This document shows, piece by piece, positions 8,266 to 18,254 of a stretch of 64,000 nucleotides of DNA. Made by a program: the position numbers and the translations under genes. The stretch spans positions 3,472,001-3,536,000 of the forward strand of contig NZ_JAJJMM010000001.1 of the NCBI RefSeq assembly GCF_020905295.1, given 5' to 3'. The notes under the pieces are model-generated. The model did no database searches and was not told where the DNA came from. It worked only from the letters and a program-made list of their open reading frames with translations. The stretch's first letter is position 1. Every line of letters starts with the position of its first letter. Source of the DNA: Flavobacterium piscisymbiosum. GTDB taxonomy: Bacteria > Bacteroidota > Bacteroidia > Flavobacteriales > Flavobacteriaceae.

Positions 8266-10359
8266 ATGAGTAAAGCAGTATATATAGCCACAAGTGACCA
8301 CAATAGTGGAAAGTCGATTATCACGCTCGGTTTGATGAGTATTTTAATTGGTAAAACGGCAAAAGTGGGTTATTTTAGGCCAATTGTCGAGGATTTTGTA
8401 GATGGAGAACTGGACAATCATATTGAGACAGTTTTATCATATTTTAATCTTGATATAAAGTTTGAAGATGCTTATGCAATAACCAAAAGCAAACTAATCA
8501 AGAAGAAAAATAAAGGAAAAATAGGCGAAGTTCTCGATTTAATTATTGAAAAGTATAAGAAACTTGAAGAGCGCTTTGACTTCGTTTTGGTAGAAGGTAC
8601 AAGCTTTACAGGTGAAGGAACTTCAATAGAATTAGACTTGAATGTTCTAATTGCCAAAAACCTTGGAATCCCAAGTATTATTATAGGATCCGGAGTTGGA
8701 AAGACATTAGAAGAATTAGTCGACAGCCTTTATTTGGTTTATGATTCTTTTAAAGTTAAAGAAGTTGAGGTTTTATCTGTAATTGCAAATAAAGTACAAT
8801 TCGAGAATATAGAACTGGTTACACAGGGATTACAGAAAAGCTTACCAGGAAACGTTTTAATCAATACAATTCCGTTGATTTCAAGTTTGAATAATCCAAC
8901 AATGCAGGAAATTGTCAATCAGTTAGATGCAAAAGTATTGTTTGGAAGTGCTTATTTAAACAACGAAATTGGGCACTTTAGCGTTGGTGCCATGCAATTG
9001 CATAATTACTTGGTTCACTTGCATGATAATGCCCTGGTAATTACGCCAGGAGACCGTTCAGATATTATTCTTGGTGCTTTGCAAGCCAATGAATCCGCTA
9101 ACTACCCAACTATTTCAGGAATTATTCTAACAGGAAATATTGTTCCTGAAGAAAGTATTTTAAAGCTTATTGAAGGACTTTCTGCCATTGTTCCTATTAT
9201 TGCAGTTGATGGTGGTACTTATCACATTACAAATAAAATTGGGGCAATTAGATCAGAGATTTATGCCAACAATACACATAAAATTGAGACTTCGATAACT
9301 ACTTTTGAAAAGTATGTTGAAGTTGAAACTTTGTCCGAAAGGTTAATCACTTTTATACCGGAAGGAATGACACCGAAAATGTTCCAGTATAATATGGTAA
9401 AAAGAGCCAAACAACATCGTAAACATATTGTTTTGCCTGAAGGATATGATGACCGAATTATCATCGCCGCTTCCAGATTACTAGATATGGATGTAGTAGA
9501 TATTTCCATTATTGGAGATAAAAAACATATCGAAAATAAGGTTGCCGAGTTAGGAATTCCATTTGATTTTTCGAAAGTAAACATCATCAACCCAAAAGAA
9601 TCTGAGCTTTATGAAGATTATGCTAATACTTATTATGAGCTTAGAAAAGCAAAGAATGTAAGTATTACTATGGCAAGGGATTTAATGGAAGATGTATCTT
9701 ATTTTGGTACCATGATGGTATATAAAGGCCATGCTGACGGAATGGTTTCCGGTGCTGCACACACAACACAACACACCATTTTACCAGCCTTACAATTCAT
9801 TAAAACAAAACCAAATTCATCTGTAGTTTCATCTGTATTTTTCATGTGTTTAGAAGACAGGGTTTCTGTTTTTGGCGATTGTGCTATTAATCCAAACCCA
9901 ACAGCTGAGCAATTGGCAGAGATTGCGATTTCATCTGCAGAGTCAAGCTCAGCTTTTGGAATAGAACCTAAAATTGCCATGCTTTCTTATTCATCTGGTT
10001 CATCAGGAAAAGGAGATGAAGTAGATAAAGTGAGAACTGCAACTGAAATTGTAAAACAAAAACGACCAGATCTTAAAATTGAAGGTCCAATTCAGTACGA
10101 TGCCGCGGTAGACCGTGCAGTAGGAAAAAGCAAAATGCCGGATTCTGAAGTGGCAGGGCAGGCGAGCGTACTTATTTTCCCTGATTTAAATACTGGAAAC
10201 AATACTTATAAAGCAGTACAAAGAGAAACCGGAGCATTGGCTATTGGTCCAATGTTACAGGGTTTAAACAAGCCCGTAAACGATTTAAGCCGTGGTTGTA
10301 CCGTAGATGATATTATAAATACAGTAGTGATTACAGCGATTCAGGCGCAAGGATTGTAA
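8266..10359 (+). CDS. pta: phosphate acetyltransferase
   Basis: A 697-residue cytosolic enzyme that converts acetyl-CoA and phosphate to acetyl phosphate and CoA. It is the long type. The N-terminal P-loop-like domain starts with YIATSDHNSGKSIITLGL, as in dethiobiotin-synthetase-like folds. A central DRTGG domain covers about residues 215-330. The C-terminal catalytic PTA domain (about residues 375-697) contains GYDDRIIIAASRL, MLSYSSGSSGKGDEVDKV and GPIQYDAAVD. It pairs with ackA downstream (162 bp later), making the acetate overflow / acetyl-phosphate pathway. Separate promoters are possible given the spacing. Confidence 0.97.
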   Translation: MSKAVYIATSDHNSGKSIITLGLMSILIGKTAKVGYFRPIVEDFVDGELDNHIETVLSYFNLDIKFEDAYAITKSKLIKKKNKGKIGEVLDLIIEKYKKLEERFDFVLVEGTSFTGEGTSIELDLNVLIAKNLGIPSIIIGSGVGKTLEELVDSLYLVYDSFKVKEVEVLSVIANKVQFENIELVTQGLQKSLPGNVLINTIPLISSLNNPTMQEIVNQLDAKVLFGSAYLNNEIGHFSVGAMQLHNYLVHLHDNALVITPGDRSDIILGALQANESANYPTISGIILTGNIVPEESILKLIEGLSAIVPIIAVDGGTYHITNKIGAIRSEIYANNTHKIETSITTFEKYVEVETLSERLITFIPEGMTPKMFQYNMVKRAKQHRKHIVLPEGYDDRIIIAASRLLDMDVVDISIIGDKKHIENKVAELGIPFDFSKVNIINPKESELYEDYANTYYELRKAKNVSITMARDLMEDVSYFGTMMVYKGHADGMVSGAAHTTQHTILPALQFIKTKPNSSVVSSVFFMCLEDRVSVFGDCAINPNPTAEQLAEIAISSAESSSAFGIEPKIAMLSYSSGSSGKGDEVDKVRTATEIVKQKRPDLKIEGPIQYDAAVDRAVGKSKMPDSEVAGQASVLIFPDLNTGNNTYKAVQRETGALAIGPMLQGLNKPVNDLSRGCTVDDIINTVVITAIQAQGL

Positions 10360-10484
10360 TTGTAAGTTATGAGTTTTGAGTTATAAGTTATGAACTCACA
10401 ATTCAATAAAAAAAATCCGTTTATATCCGCGTTTAAATTCACACTCTTTAAAAAAAAATAAAACGCTATGACTCTTAAGTGAAA

Positions 10485-10516
10485 AACTTAGAACCTTAGC
10501 AACTTAGAACCTTAGA
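10485..10516. repeat. two copies of the CTTAGAACCTTAG word upstream of ackA
   Basis: ACTTAGAACCTTAGCA is followed directly by ACTTAGAACCTTAGAA. The same word family recurs at about 54177-54215 and 54375-54412. It is a dispersed intergenic repeat of this genome; here it reaches to 6 bp from the ackA start. Confidence 0.6.
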
Positions 10517-10521
10517 AAAAA

Positions 10522-11706
10522 ATGAAAATATTAATTATCAATTCAGGAAGTTCATCAATAAAATACCAATTAATGGTTATGCCAACAAACGAAGTAATTT
10601 GTACGGGTATGATTGATAGAATTGGATTAGAAACTTCAAATGTAACGTTTAAAACTTCATCAGATTCAATAGAAGAATTGCTTCCAATTCCGAACCATAA
10701 AGTGGGTTTGCAGAAAGTAGCCAATATGCTTTTGGATCCTGAAAAAGGAGTTATAAAATCTACTTCAGAAATTGGGGCGGTTGGACATCGTGTAGTGCAT
10801 GGAGGAAGTTATTTCTCAGACACGACAATTATTACAGAAGAGGTTAAAGAAAAAATAAAGGAGCTTTCAGAATTGGCTCCATTGCATAATCCTGCGCATT
10901 TAGTTGGAATAAATGTTGCAGAAGAAATTTTTGCAACAGCAAAACAAGTAGCTGTTTTTGATACAGCTTTTCATCAAACAATTCCAGTTGAAGCACATAA
11001 ATATGCTATTCCTAATTATCTTTTAACAGAGAATAAAGTCAGGGTTTATGGTTTTCACGGAACAAGTCATAAATATGTTTCTGAAAAAGCAATTGATTTT
11101 TTAGAAAAAAGTGCAAAAATAATTACCATCCATTTAGGAAATGGTTGTAGTATGACAGCAATCAAAGATGGTAAAAGTATCGATCATACTATGGGATTCT
11201 CGCCTGCAAATGGTTTAATAATGGGAACTCGTGCCGGAGATATCGATCAATCGGTGATATTTTATATGATCAAAAATCTCGGATATTCGGCAGAAGATGT
11301 AAATTCAATTTTATTGAAGCAAAGTGGAATGTTAGGGCTTACAGGATATAGTGATTTACGTGATATTCAGACAGAAGCAGCCAATGGAAATAAAGATTGT
11401 CAGCTTGCTTTATTAATGAATGCTTATCGCATTAAGAAATTTATTGGAGCATATGCTGCAGCTTTAAATGGTTTGGATGCTATTATTTTTACAGCAGGAA
11501 TTGGCGAAAATTCAGCACATATGCGTCAATTGGTGTGTAGTGATATGGATTATTTTGGAATTGAATTAGACAACGAAAAAAATCAAATTCGTTCTAAAGA
11601 AATTAGGGAAATTAATACTTCAAATTCTAAAACAAAAGTTTTGGTGATTCCAACCGATGAAGAATATGAAATTGCTAATCAGGTATACCAATTGCTGCAG
11701 AATTAG
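10522..11706 (+). CDS. ackA: acetate kinase
   Basis: A 394-residue cytosolic kinase that makes ATP from acetyl phosphate and ADP (or the reverse). It begins with the ASKHA-fold phosphate loop ILIINSGSSSIKYQLM. It contains VAVFDTAFHQTIP and HLGNGCSMTAIKDGKS, the family motif MGFSPANGLIMGTRAGDID, and the adenosine motif IIFTAGIGENSAHMR. Length is normal. It is downstream of pta, giving the usual Pta-AckA pair. The intergenic stretch before it holds dispersed repeat words rather than a clear promoter. Confidence 0.98.
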   Translation: MKILIINSGSSSIKYQLMVMPTNEVICTGMIDRIGLETSNVTFKTSSDSIEELLPIPNHKVGLQKVANMLLDPEKGVIKSTSEIGAVGHRVVHGGSYFSDTTIITEEVKEKIKELSELAPLHNPAHLVGINVAEEIFATAKQVAVFDTAFHQTIPVEAHKYAIPNYLLTENKVRVYGFHGTSHKYVSEKAIDFLEKSAKIITIHLGNGCSMTAIKDGKSIDHTMGFSPANGLIMGTRAGDIDQSVIFYMIKNLGYSAEDVNSILLKQSGMLGLTGYSDLRDIQTEAANGNKDCQLALLMNAYRIKKFIGAYAAALNGLDAIIFTAGIGENSAHMRQLVCSDMDYFGIELDNEKNQIRSKEIREINTSNSKTKVLVIPTDEEYEIANQVYQLLQN

Positions 11707-11738
11707 TTGATTTTTAAAAAATAAATAAATTAGTTCAG

Positions 11739-12158
11739 ATGATTATTACACTAATTCTTTTCTTAGTTTTTGTAACGATTTCAGCACTTCATTTTTATTG
11801 GGGTTTTGGAGGTAAATGGGGGAGTAACGCAGTCATACCAACCAATGATGAAGGAGTGCCGCTTTTTATTCCCAGAACAATTTCAACATTAATTATTGCT
11901 ATTGGTTTGTTGGGTTTTGGAATGTTTTATCTGGTAAAATATGGATTAATAACGACGAACTTGCCAGAATGGCTTAATAAATATGGATTTTTAATCATAA
12001 TTTCTATATTTATTTTAAGAGGCATAGGAGATTTTAACTTCATTGGCCTTTTCAAAAAACATAAAAGCTCTGAATTTGCTATAAATGATACAAAGTATTA
12101 CACTCCTCTTTGTTTGGTAATAGTATTACTAACATTAACTTTAGTACTTTCTAATTAG
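11739..12158 (+). CDS. DUF3995-type membrane protein
   Basis: A 139-residue integral membrane protein with four hydrophobic segments (about residues 1-22, 45-68, 80-97 and 118-137). The first loop, FYWGFGGKWGSNAVIPTND, and the FILRGIGDF segment are features I associate with the DUF3995 family. It follows ackA by 32 bp and ends just before a strong terminator, so it may be the last gene of the pta-ackA transcript. The function is unknown. Confidence 0.75.
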   Translation: MIITLILFLVFVTISALHFYWGFGGKWGSNAVIPTNDEGVPLFIPRTISTLIIAIGLLGFGMFYLVKYGLITTNLPEWLNKYGFLIIISIFILRGIGDFNFIGLFKKHKSSEFAINDTKYYTPLCLVIVLLTLTLVLSN

Positions 12159-12179
12159 ATATTTAGTTTATTACAGCTA

Positions 12180-12211
12180 TAAAAAAAGCTCCTCAATCGG
12201 GGAGCTTTTTT
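12180..12211 (+). terminator. rho-independent terminator
   Basis: AAAAAAAGCTCC, a short loop, then GGAGCTTTTTTA. The T-run follows the stem on both strands. It closes the pta-ackA-DUF3995 block before the PUL. Confidence 0.85.
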
Positions 12212-12232
12212 ATGTTTTTAAATATTTGTCAG

Positions 12233-12240
12233 TATCTTTG
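12233..12240 (+). promoter_or_regulatory. Bacteroidota -7 box for the PUL regulator
   Basis: TATCTTTG matches TAnnTTTG and lies 19 bp before the proposed TTG start at 12259. An upstream -33 TTG is not obvious. Confidence 0.4.
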
Positions 12241-12258
12241 AAGATAAATCCGAATATT

Positions 12259-15003
12259 TTGAAATCGATACTTTTAAAACTTCTTTTCTTCTTTTTCATT
12301 GCTTCGCAAATACAAGCACAAGAATTACTTCCTTTTGTAGAAAATTATAATAAATCAGACTACCAAGGCGACAATCAAATATGGAATGTCGCTCAGGGAA
12401 AGGATAATGCCATGTATTTTGCTAACAATCATTATTTATTGCGCTATGATGGCGTGATGTGGGAAAAATACACTTTGCCTAATAAAACCATTATCCGCTC
12501 GATTATGATCGAAGGGGATAAAATTTATTCCGGCTCTTATAAGGAATTTGGTTATTGGTACAGGAAAGAAGGTAAAATGCATTATGTTTCGATTACCAAA
12601 AATCTTCGTTTGTTTGATGAAAAAGACAATGAAGAAATCTGGAAAATTTTCAGATTTAAGGGATCTATTTATTTTCAGTCGTTTAATGATGTTTTTATTT
12701 ATGATGGAAAGCACATCGAAAAAATTAAATTTCCTTTTTTAATATCGTACTGTTTCGTAGTTGATAACGATGTTTATGTAGCCTCGGTAGAAAAAGGTCT
12801 TTTTAAAATGAACGGCCCAGAAATTACAAATCCTAAAGGCTGGAATGTATTAAAAAAGACTGTAGTGCACGCCATCGAAAAATATCAAAACAAGACATAC
12901 ATTTTCACGCAGAAGAAAGGAATATTTATCGTAGAAAAAGACGGTTTAAAACCCTGGAATAATCCTTTAAATGAAATTTTAAAAGCAGCTACCATAAATG
13001 TTGCTAAATTTATCAGAGGCAATAAATTGGTTATCGGAACAGGAAACAGAGGTCTTTTTATTTATGATTTTGCAACCAATACCTATAAAAATATAGATCG
13101 AAATAATGTTTTAATGAATAACTCTATTTTAAGCATTGGTTTTGATAAAGAAAATGATTTATGGCTTGGCTTAGATAACGGAATTGCCCATGTAGAAGTA
13201 AATTCTCCGATCTCGTTTTTTTATGATAATTCAGGTCTTTTGGGTTCTGTTTATTCTGTAGCGACAACCCATAAAGGATATTTGATCGCCTCCAATCATG
13301 GCGTTTTTGAGTTTGATTCAGGTAAATTTCATATGATGCCTAATACACAAGGACAAGCCTGGAATATTACTAAAATTGATGATAAGTATATTATTGGTCA
13401 TAATGATGGTACGTTTTGTTATAATAATGGAACATTAGTAAAAACCAATAATGTTAGCGGTGGATGGAATTTATCAAAAAGCATCATTAGTAATACCTAT
13501 TTTCAGTCAACTTACAGCGGGGTTTTAGTCTATGATGATATCTCAAAATTAACTGAGACGAAAAAGATTGAAGATCTGTCGAAGCCCATAAAATATGTAG
13601 CCCAAAATAAAAAGAATGAAATCTGGGCTGCGGATAATTATCGAGGATTATATCGCGTTTTATATGATGATAATTACAAGACAAAAAAAGTTGAAAATAT
13701 TACCCAGCAAAGCAAAATAAATAATGACTTTGGTGTCAAGATTTTCGAGTTCAGAAATGAAATTCTTTTTCTAATTAATAATTCCTGGTATACTTACAAT
13801 TCTATAACCAATAAACTGGAGGAAAATGAATTGTTTAATATTAACTTCAAAGATATAACAGATGTTGTTGCTATCGATGAAGATCATTTTATGGTGCTTC
13901 AAAACGGAATTTTATATCATATCCAGGCCACAGGAAATAAATTTGTCTGGAATATTATTCAGGAGAAATATTATAAAGGAAAATTGATAAATGATAATCT
14001 GAGAATTTTTAAAACGAATAATCATTATCTGTTGAATCTGGATGATGGATTCATTTCTCTTCAGTTGAAATATGAAAACAAACAAAATTCAGATGTTAAA
14101 ATCGAAGCATTTAATGATAATAATTTAGTCACAGATGAATCTACGATTACATACAATACAGAACTGAAGATAAACGTGATATCAGGTATTTATGGTGCCA
14201 GTAAACCTAATTTATTTTACAAGCTCAACGACAATAAAGATTTTGTTCAAATTTCTAATGGATTAATTGTACTGAATAATTTGAGCAGTGGCAATCATTC
14301 AATTATAGTTTACAAGCATAACGGTGCCAGTTATGAAAAAGTTTCTGATTTTGAATTTAATGTGGCTAAACCATGGTATTTCTCAATATGGATGGTGATG
14401 TTGTATATACTTATAATAGGGGTGGTATTGTTTTTCTATTATAAATGGAATAAGCTTCGCTATATGCAGAAATTAAGATTGCAGGCAGAAGAATTAAAAC
14501 ATCAAAGGGAAATTCTTGAAATGGAATTGAAAGCCGAGAATGAAATCAATATTCAGGAATACGAAAAACATATTTTAGAACTCGAATTGCAAACAAAATC
14601 ATCTGAAGTTGCGGGAAAATCTTTGTCTATAGCTAAGCAAAGTGAAATGATTGAAAATATCCAAAGCATTCTGGATTCAGAAAAAGATTTTAATAAGCTG
14701 AAAAGTGAAATTAGAAAAGCAATTAAAATAAACGAGGTAAATAAACACGAATGGGAAATTTTTGAAACAAATCTGAATCAAATTCATAATGAGTTTATTA
14801 TAAATCTCTCAAAAAAATTTCCAAATCTTACTCCAAAAGATATAAAATTGTGTGTTTACCTTAAAATGAATCTCTCCTCTAAAGAGATTGCACCTATGAT
14901 GAATATCTCTTTTAGGGGCGTAGAACTACACCGATATCGCTTAAGAAAGAAATTAAATCTCTCTCAGGAAGAAAACCTGTCAAAATTTTTATTAAGTCTG
15001 TAA
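12259..15003 (+). CDS. membrane-tethered PUL regulator: periplasmic sensor, Y_Y_Y domain, LuxR-type HTH
   Basis: About 914 residues. The start is a TTG, chosen because it gives a proper signal peptide (MKSILLKLLFFFFIASQIQA, then Q) and follows a -7 box at 12233-12240; no ATG lies nearby. The order is: a periplasmic beta-propeller-like sensor of about 600 residues with repeated W-G/D-N blades (NDLWLGLDNGIAHV, EIWAADNYRGLYRV); a Y_Y_Y-type Ig domain; one membrane helix (WYFSIWMVMLYILIIGVVLF); a long coiled coil rich in Glu and Lys; and a C-terminal helix-turn-helix (LTPKDIKLCVYLKMNLSSKE, then IAPMMNISFRGVELHRYRLR). There is no kinase domain. It lies upstream of susC, so it probably senses the glucan and activates the PUL. 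Confidence 0.85.
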   Translation: MKSILLKLLFFFFIASQIQAQELLPFVENYNKSDYQGDNQIWNVAQGKDNAMYFANNHYLLRYDGVMWEKYTLPNKTIIRSIMIEGDKIYSGSYKEFGYWYRKEGKMHYVSITKNLRLFDEKDNEEIWKIFRFKGSIYFQSFNDVFIYDGKHIEKIKFPFLISYCFVVDNDVYVASVEKGLFKMNGPEITNPKGWNVLKKTVVHAIEKYQNKTYIFTQKKGIFIVEKDGLKPWNNPLNEILKAATINVAKFIRGNKLVIGTGNRGLFIYDFATNTYKNIDRNNVLMNNSILSIGFDKENDLWLGLDNGIAHVEVNSPISFFYDNSGLLGSVYSVATTHKGYLIASNHGVFEFDSGKFHMMPNTQGQAWNITKIDDKYIIGHNDGTFCYNNGTLVKTNNVSGGWNLSKSIISNTYFQSTYSGVLVYDDISKLTETKKIEDLSKPIKYVAQNKKNEIWAADNYRGLYRVLYDDNYKTKKVENITQQSKINNDFGVKIFEFRNEILFLINNSWYTYNSITNKLEENELFNINFKDITDVVAIDEDHFMVLQNGILYHIQATGNKFVWNIIQEKYYKGKLINDNLRIFKTNNHYLLNLDDGFISLQLKYENKQNSDVKIEAFNDNNLVTDESTITYNTELKINVISGIYGASKPNLFYKLNDNKDFVQISNGLIVLNNLSSGNHSIIVYKHNGASYEKVSDFEFNVAKPWYFSIWMVMLYILIIGVVLFFYYKWNKLRYMQKLRLQAEELKHQREILEMELKAENEINIQEYEKHILELELQTKSSEVAGKSLSIAKQSEMIENIQSILDSEKDFNKLKSEIRKAIKINEVNKHEWEIFETNLNQIHNEFIINLSKKFPNLTPKDIKLCVYLKMNLSSKEIAPMMNISFRGVELHRYRLRKKLNLSQEENLSKFLLSL

Positions 15004-15072
15004 GATTCGCATTTAAAATTTAAGGATTTTATATTTTTAAGTATCATTTTTTATATAATTCCAATACATCAT

Positions 15073-15204
15073 TACTACATCATAACGTTATGTTAATGAA
15101 ATTAATTTAACATTTAAAGCATTGGTAATCATTAGTATATGATAATGTTTTAACATAATGATGTAGCTATGTAGTAGTGGTATATGATGTACTACAACGT
15201 TGTA
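15073..15204 (+). promoter_or_regulatory. repeated operator-like sites upstream of susC
   Basis: TACTACATCAT (15073-15083) is inverted relative to ATGATGTAGCTA (15158-15169) and ATGATGTACTA (15184-15194). Two 12-bp palindromes centred on AACGTT lie beside the outer copies: CATAACGTTATG (15081-15092) and TACAACGTTGTA (15193-15204). The layout looks like a binding array for the adjacent PUL regulator. This is inferred from pattern only. Confidence 0.45.
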
Positions 15205-15247
15205 ATTGTTTAATTTGGCTCTACTAACTTAAATGATTACGAACTGT

Positions 15248-18200
15248 ATGAAAAATTTTATTTTTAGCTTTTTAGCACTCTTGCTGCTTCCGGCTTATAT
15301 GTCTGGACAAGCAATTAAAGGAAAAGTCGTAGACAGTAGCGGAATGGGAGTTCCAGGAGCAGTTATTGCTTCCTCTGATGCTAAAGCTACAACTGACGCA
15401 GATTTTGACGGAAACTTTACTATCAATGCAAAACCAGGAGATATATTAAAAGTCTCAATGTTGGGTTTTGATGCAGTTTCTGTACCGGCAACTGCCGCAC
15501 CAATGACAATTACATTAAAAGAAGCTGAAGATACAGCCTTAAAAGAAGTTGTTGTTATTGGTTATGGAACCAGAAAGAAAATTGATAATACTTCAGCGGT
15601 AAGTTCAATTAAATCTGAAGAAATTACCAAAATGAAAGTAATGAATGCTTCGCAAGCTATTCAAGGTAAAGCTGCAGGGGTTCAGGTATCTAGTTCTGAT
15701 GCTCCTGGAAGTACACCATCAGTTGTAATTAGAGGGGCTGGAACAGCATTGGGAGGTAGAAATCCTTTATATGTTGTAGATGGTATGCCAACTGAGAATA
15801 TCAACAACATTAATACTAATGACATTACATCTTACGAAATTTTGAAAGATGCATCTTCATTAGCTATTTATGGAACCAGAGGTGCAAATGGTGTAATTAT
15901 GATTACAACTAAAGCAGGAAAAGGAAAAATGAATGTTGAAGTTGAAAGTTTTGCAGGTTTTAGAACTCCTCTAAAAAATGTAAAAATGGCAAATGCTGAT
16001 GAATATGTACGTTACAGCAATGCTGCTTACATAGGAGATTTTCCAAATGGCAGATTCTCTGCAAATCAACCTTATAACACTAATTGGTTTGATAAAATTA
16101 CAAGAACAGGATCTTTTACTCAAAACAATATTGCCATTTCTGGGTCTTCAGAAAATGTAAAATACTTTTTTAGTGTTGGAAATTACGAAGAAAAAGGAAT
16201 TTTGAACGGATCTGATTACGGACGTACTACTATTAGAAATAATAATGAGTTTAAACTGTCAGAAAAAGTTAAGATAACTCAAAATATGAGTGTAAGTACA
16301 GTAAAAAATAATCCAATGCCATTAAGTGCATTTACAAATGCTTACAGACAATCTCCACTAGTTCCTGTGCGTTATGCAGATGGAAAATATGGTGTGCCAT
16401 TTATTTCAAATGGAGTTGTAGGTGAAACTGGTGATTCATTTAATAATGTTGGAAATCCTGTAGCTCAATTAGATTATACAAATGAGAAACAACAAAGTGT
16501 TACTTTGCAAGGAGGCTTGAAATTGGATTATGATATTATCAAATCATTAAAATTCACTTCACAATTTAATGGAGAATATTATACTTACAAACAATATAAT
16601 TATGTTGATAATGTAGCACTTTGGCTATCAGCAGATCCTACTCGTGTACAATCAAAGTATCCTGGAGATTTGAATATAAACACTTTGACAAGAACTAGAG
16701 ATGAGTATTTTAATTGGAATTTGTCTAACTACTTAACGTATAATAAAGTTTTTGCAGAAATTCATGATGTTGAAGTTACCGCAGGTATTGAGGCGAATGT
16801 TCAAGGTACAAGAGAGAAATTAACTATTGACAGAAAGAATGTAAATGCTAATGCTGACTATTGGTCTTTAAAAGATATCAATGTTGCAAGTTCAGTAACA
16901 GGTTATAAAGATGAGGCATTAAATCAAAGAAGATTACAATCTTATTTTGCACGTTTTCAATATAAATTGATGGATAAGTATCTGCTTACAGGTACAGTAA
17001 GACGTGACGGATCTTCACAATTTGCCGATGACAAACGTTGGGGAACATTCCCATCAGTAGGTTTAGGATGGGTTGTATCTAAAGAAAGCTTCTTAAGTAA
17101 AGTAGAAGTACTTAATTTATTAAAATTAAGAGGTTCTTGGGGTAAATTAGGAAATCAGAATGTACCATTGAATACTCAAACTTTTACTTCTGGATTAGAT
17201 TATCCTAGCCTTGGATCAGGAACATCAATTAATTCGCAGGTAGATCCTAATTTATCATGGGAGATTGTAGAAGAACTTTCTGCAGGTTTTGATTTTGAGT
17301 TGTTTACTAATAGATTGAAAGGTTCTTTTGATGTATATGACAAAAATACAACAAACACAATTTTAAATGTTAAACCTTATTCAACTTCAGGAATTACTGT
17401 AGCTACGCCTTCACATATTGGAGAAGTTTCTAACAAAGGTTATGAAATTGCATTGCGTTGGGATGATAAAATAAATGATAATTTAAGTTATTGGGTTGGA
17501 GGAAATTTTTCTCACAATAAAAATGAACTTACTAATCTTAAAAATGTTCAGTTATCTCCTATTATTGGTGGAAGTTTAGGAAATGGTCAAAACACTAAAA
17601 TACTTGATAATACTTCAGTAGGACAGCCTTTAGGTAGTTATTATATGTATGAATTTGCTGGAATCGATCAAACAAATGGCAATATGTTATACTACACTGC
17701 AAACGGGGATAAAGTAGTGCAGACAGCATTAAATGAGAGAACTGATAAAAAATATGTAGGAACACTTTTACCATCTTCTACTTACGGAGTAACTTTAGGA
17801 TTAAATTATAAGAACATCGATTTTTCTATTGATGGATATGGAACAGGAGGAGCAAAAGTATATAACGGTAAAAAAGCACAGCGTTTTGGAGGAGAAAATA
17901 TTGAAGCTTCGGTAGCACGTGATGTCTGGTCACAAAATAATACGACTTCTTCTAATCCTGCACCTTCTAATGTAACACCTTACGCTTCTACTTTTTTCTT
18001 GGAGTCAGCAGATTTCTTTAGAATCAATAACATTACTTTAGGCTATAAACTTCCACTTAAAGAAGACCAATTTATTAGTTCTTGCAGAATATATGTAAAT
18101 GCAATAAATCCGTTTATCACTCAAAAATTCTCAGGGTTTTCACCTGATGTTACTGGAGATGGTAAATTGGTTGAAGGTACTCAAGGAGTTGAGTTAGATG

Positions 18201-18250
18201 CTTATCCATCATTGAGATCATTTGTTATTGGTGCTAATTTAAAATTTTAA
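15248..18250 (+). CDS. SusC-family TonB-dependent outer-membrane transporter
   Basis: About 1000 residues. The signal peptide is MKNFIFSFLALLLLPAYMSG, so the ATG at 15248 is preferred to the one 15 bp upstream. A carboxypeptidase-like regulatory domain follows (IKGKVVDSSGMGVPGAVI). Next are a TonB-box-like segment (LKEVVVIGYGTRKK), the plug (VQVSSSDAPGSTPSVVIRGA, NPLYVVDGMP, SLAIYGTRGANGVIMITTK), and a 22-strand-type barrel ending in an aromatic-terminated strand (RSFVIGANLKF). It imports oligosaccharides across the outer membrane with the SusD partner encoded 4 bp downstream. Length is typical for the family. The substrate is inferred from the neighbouring hydrolases to be a beta-glucan, probably beta-1,2-linked. 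Confidence 0.97.
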   Translation: MKNFIFSFLALLLLPAYMSGQAIKGKVVDSSGMGVPGAVIASSDAKATTDADFDGNFTINAKPGDILKVSMLGFDAVSVPATAAPMTITLKEAEDTALKEVVVIGYGTRKKIDNTSAVSSIKSEEITKMKVMNASQAIQGKAAGVQVSSSDAPGSTPSVVIRGAGTALGGRNPLYVVDGMPTENINNINTNDITSYEILKDASSLAIYGTRGANGVIMITTKAGKGKMNVEVESFAGFRTPLKNVKMANADEYVRYSNAAYIGDFPNGRFSANQPYNTNWFDKITRTGSFTQNNIAISGSSENVKYFFSVGNYEEKGILNGSDYGRTTIRNNNEFKLSEKVKITQNMSVSTVKNNPMPLSAFTNAYRQSPLVPVRYADGKYGVPFISNGVVGETGDSFNNVGNPVAQLDYTNEKQQSVTLQGGLKLDYDIIKSLKFTSQFNGEYYTYKQYNYVDNVALWLSADPTRVQSKYPGDLNINTLTRTRDEYFNWNLSNYLTYNKVFAEIHDVEVTAGIEANVQGTREKLTIDRKNVNANADYWSLKDINVASSVTGYKDEALNQRRLQSYFARFQYKLMDKYLLTGTVRRDGSSQFADDKRWGTFPSVGLGWVVSKESFLSKVEVLNLLKLRGSWGKLGNQNVPLNTQTFTSGLDYPSLGSGTSINSQVDPNLSWEIVEELSAGFDFELFTNRLKGSFDVYDKNTTNTILNVKPYSTSGITVATPSHIGEVSNKGYEIALRWDDKINDNLSYWVGGNFSHNKNELTNLKNVQLSPIIGGSLGNGQNTKILDNTSVGQPLGSYYMYEFAGIDQTNGNMLYYTANGDKVVQTALNERTDKKYVGTLLPSSTYGVTLGLNYKNIDFSIDGYGTGGAKVYNGKKAQRFGGENIEASVARDVWSQNNTTSSNPAPSNVTPYASTFFLESADFFRINNITLGYKLPLKEDQFISSCRIYVNAINPFITQKFSGFSPDVTGDGKLVEGTQGVELDAYPSLRSFVIGANLKF

Positions 18251-18254
18251 TATT

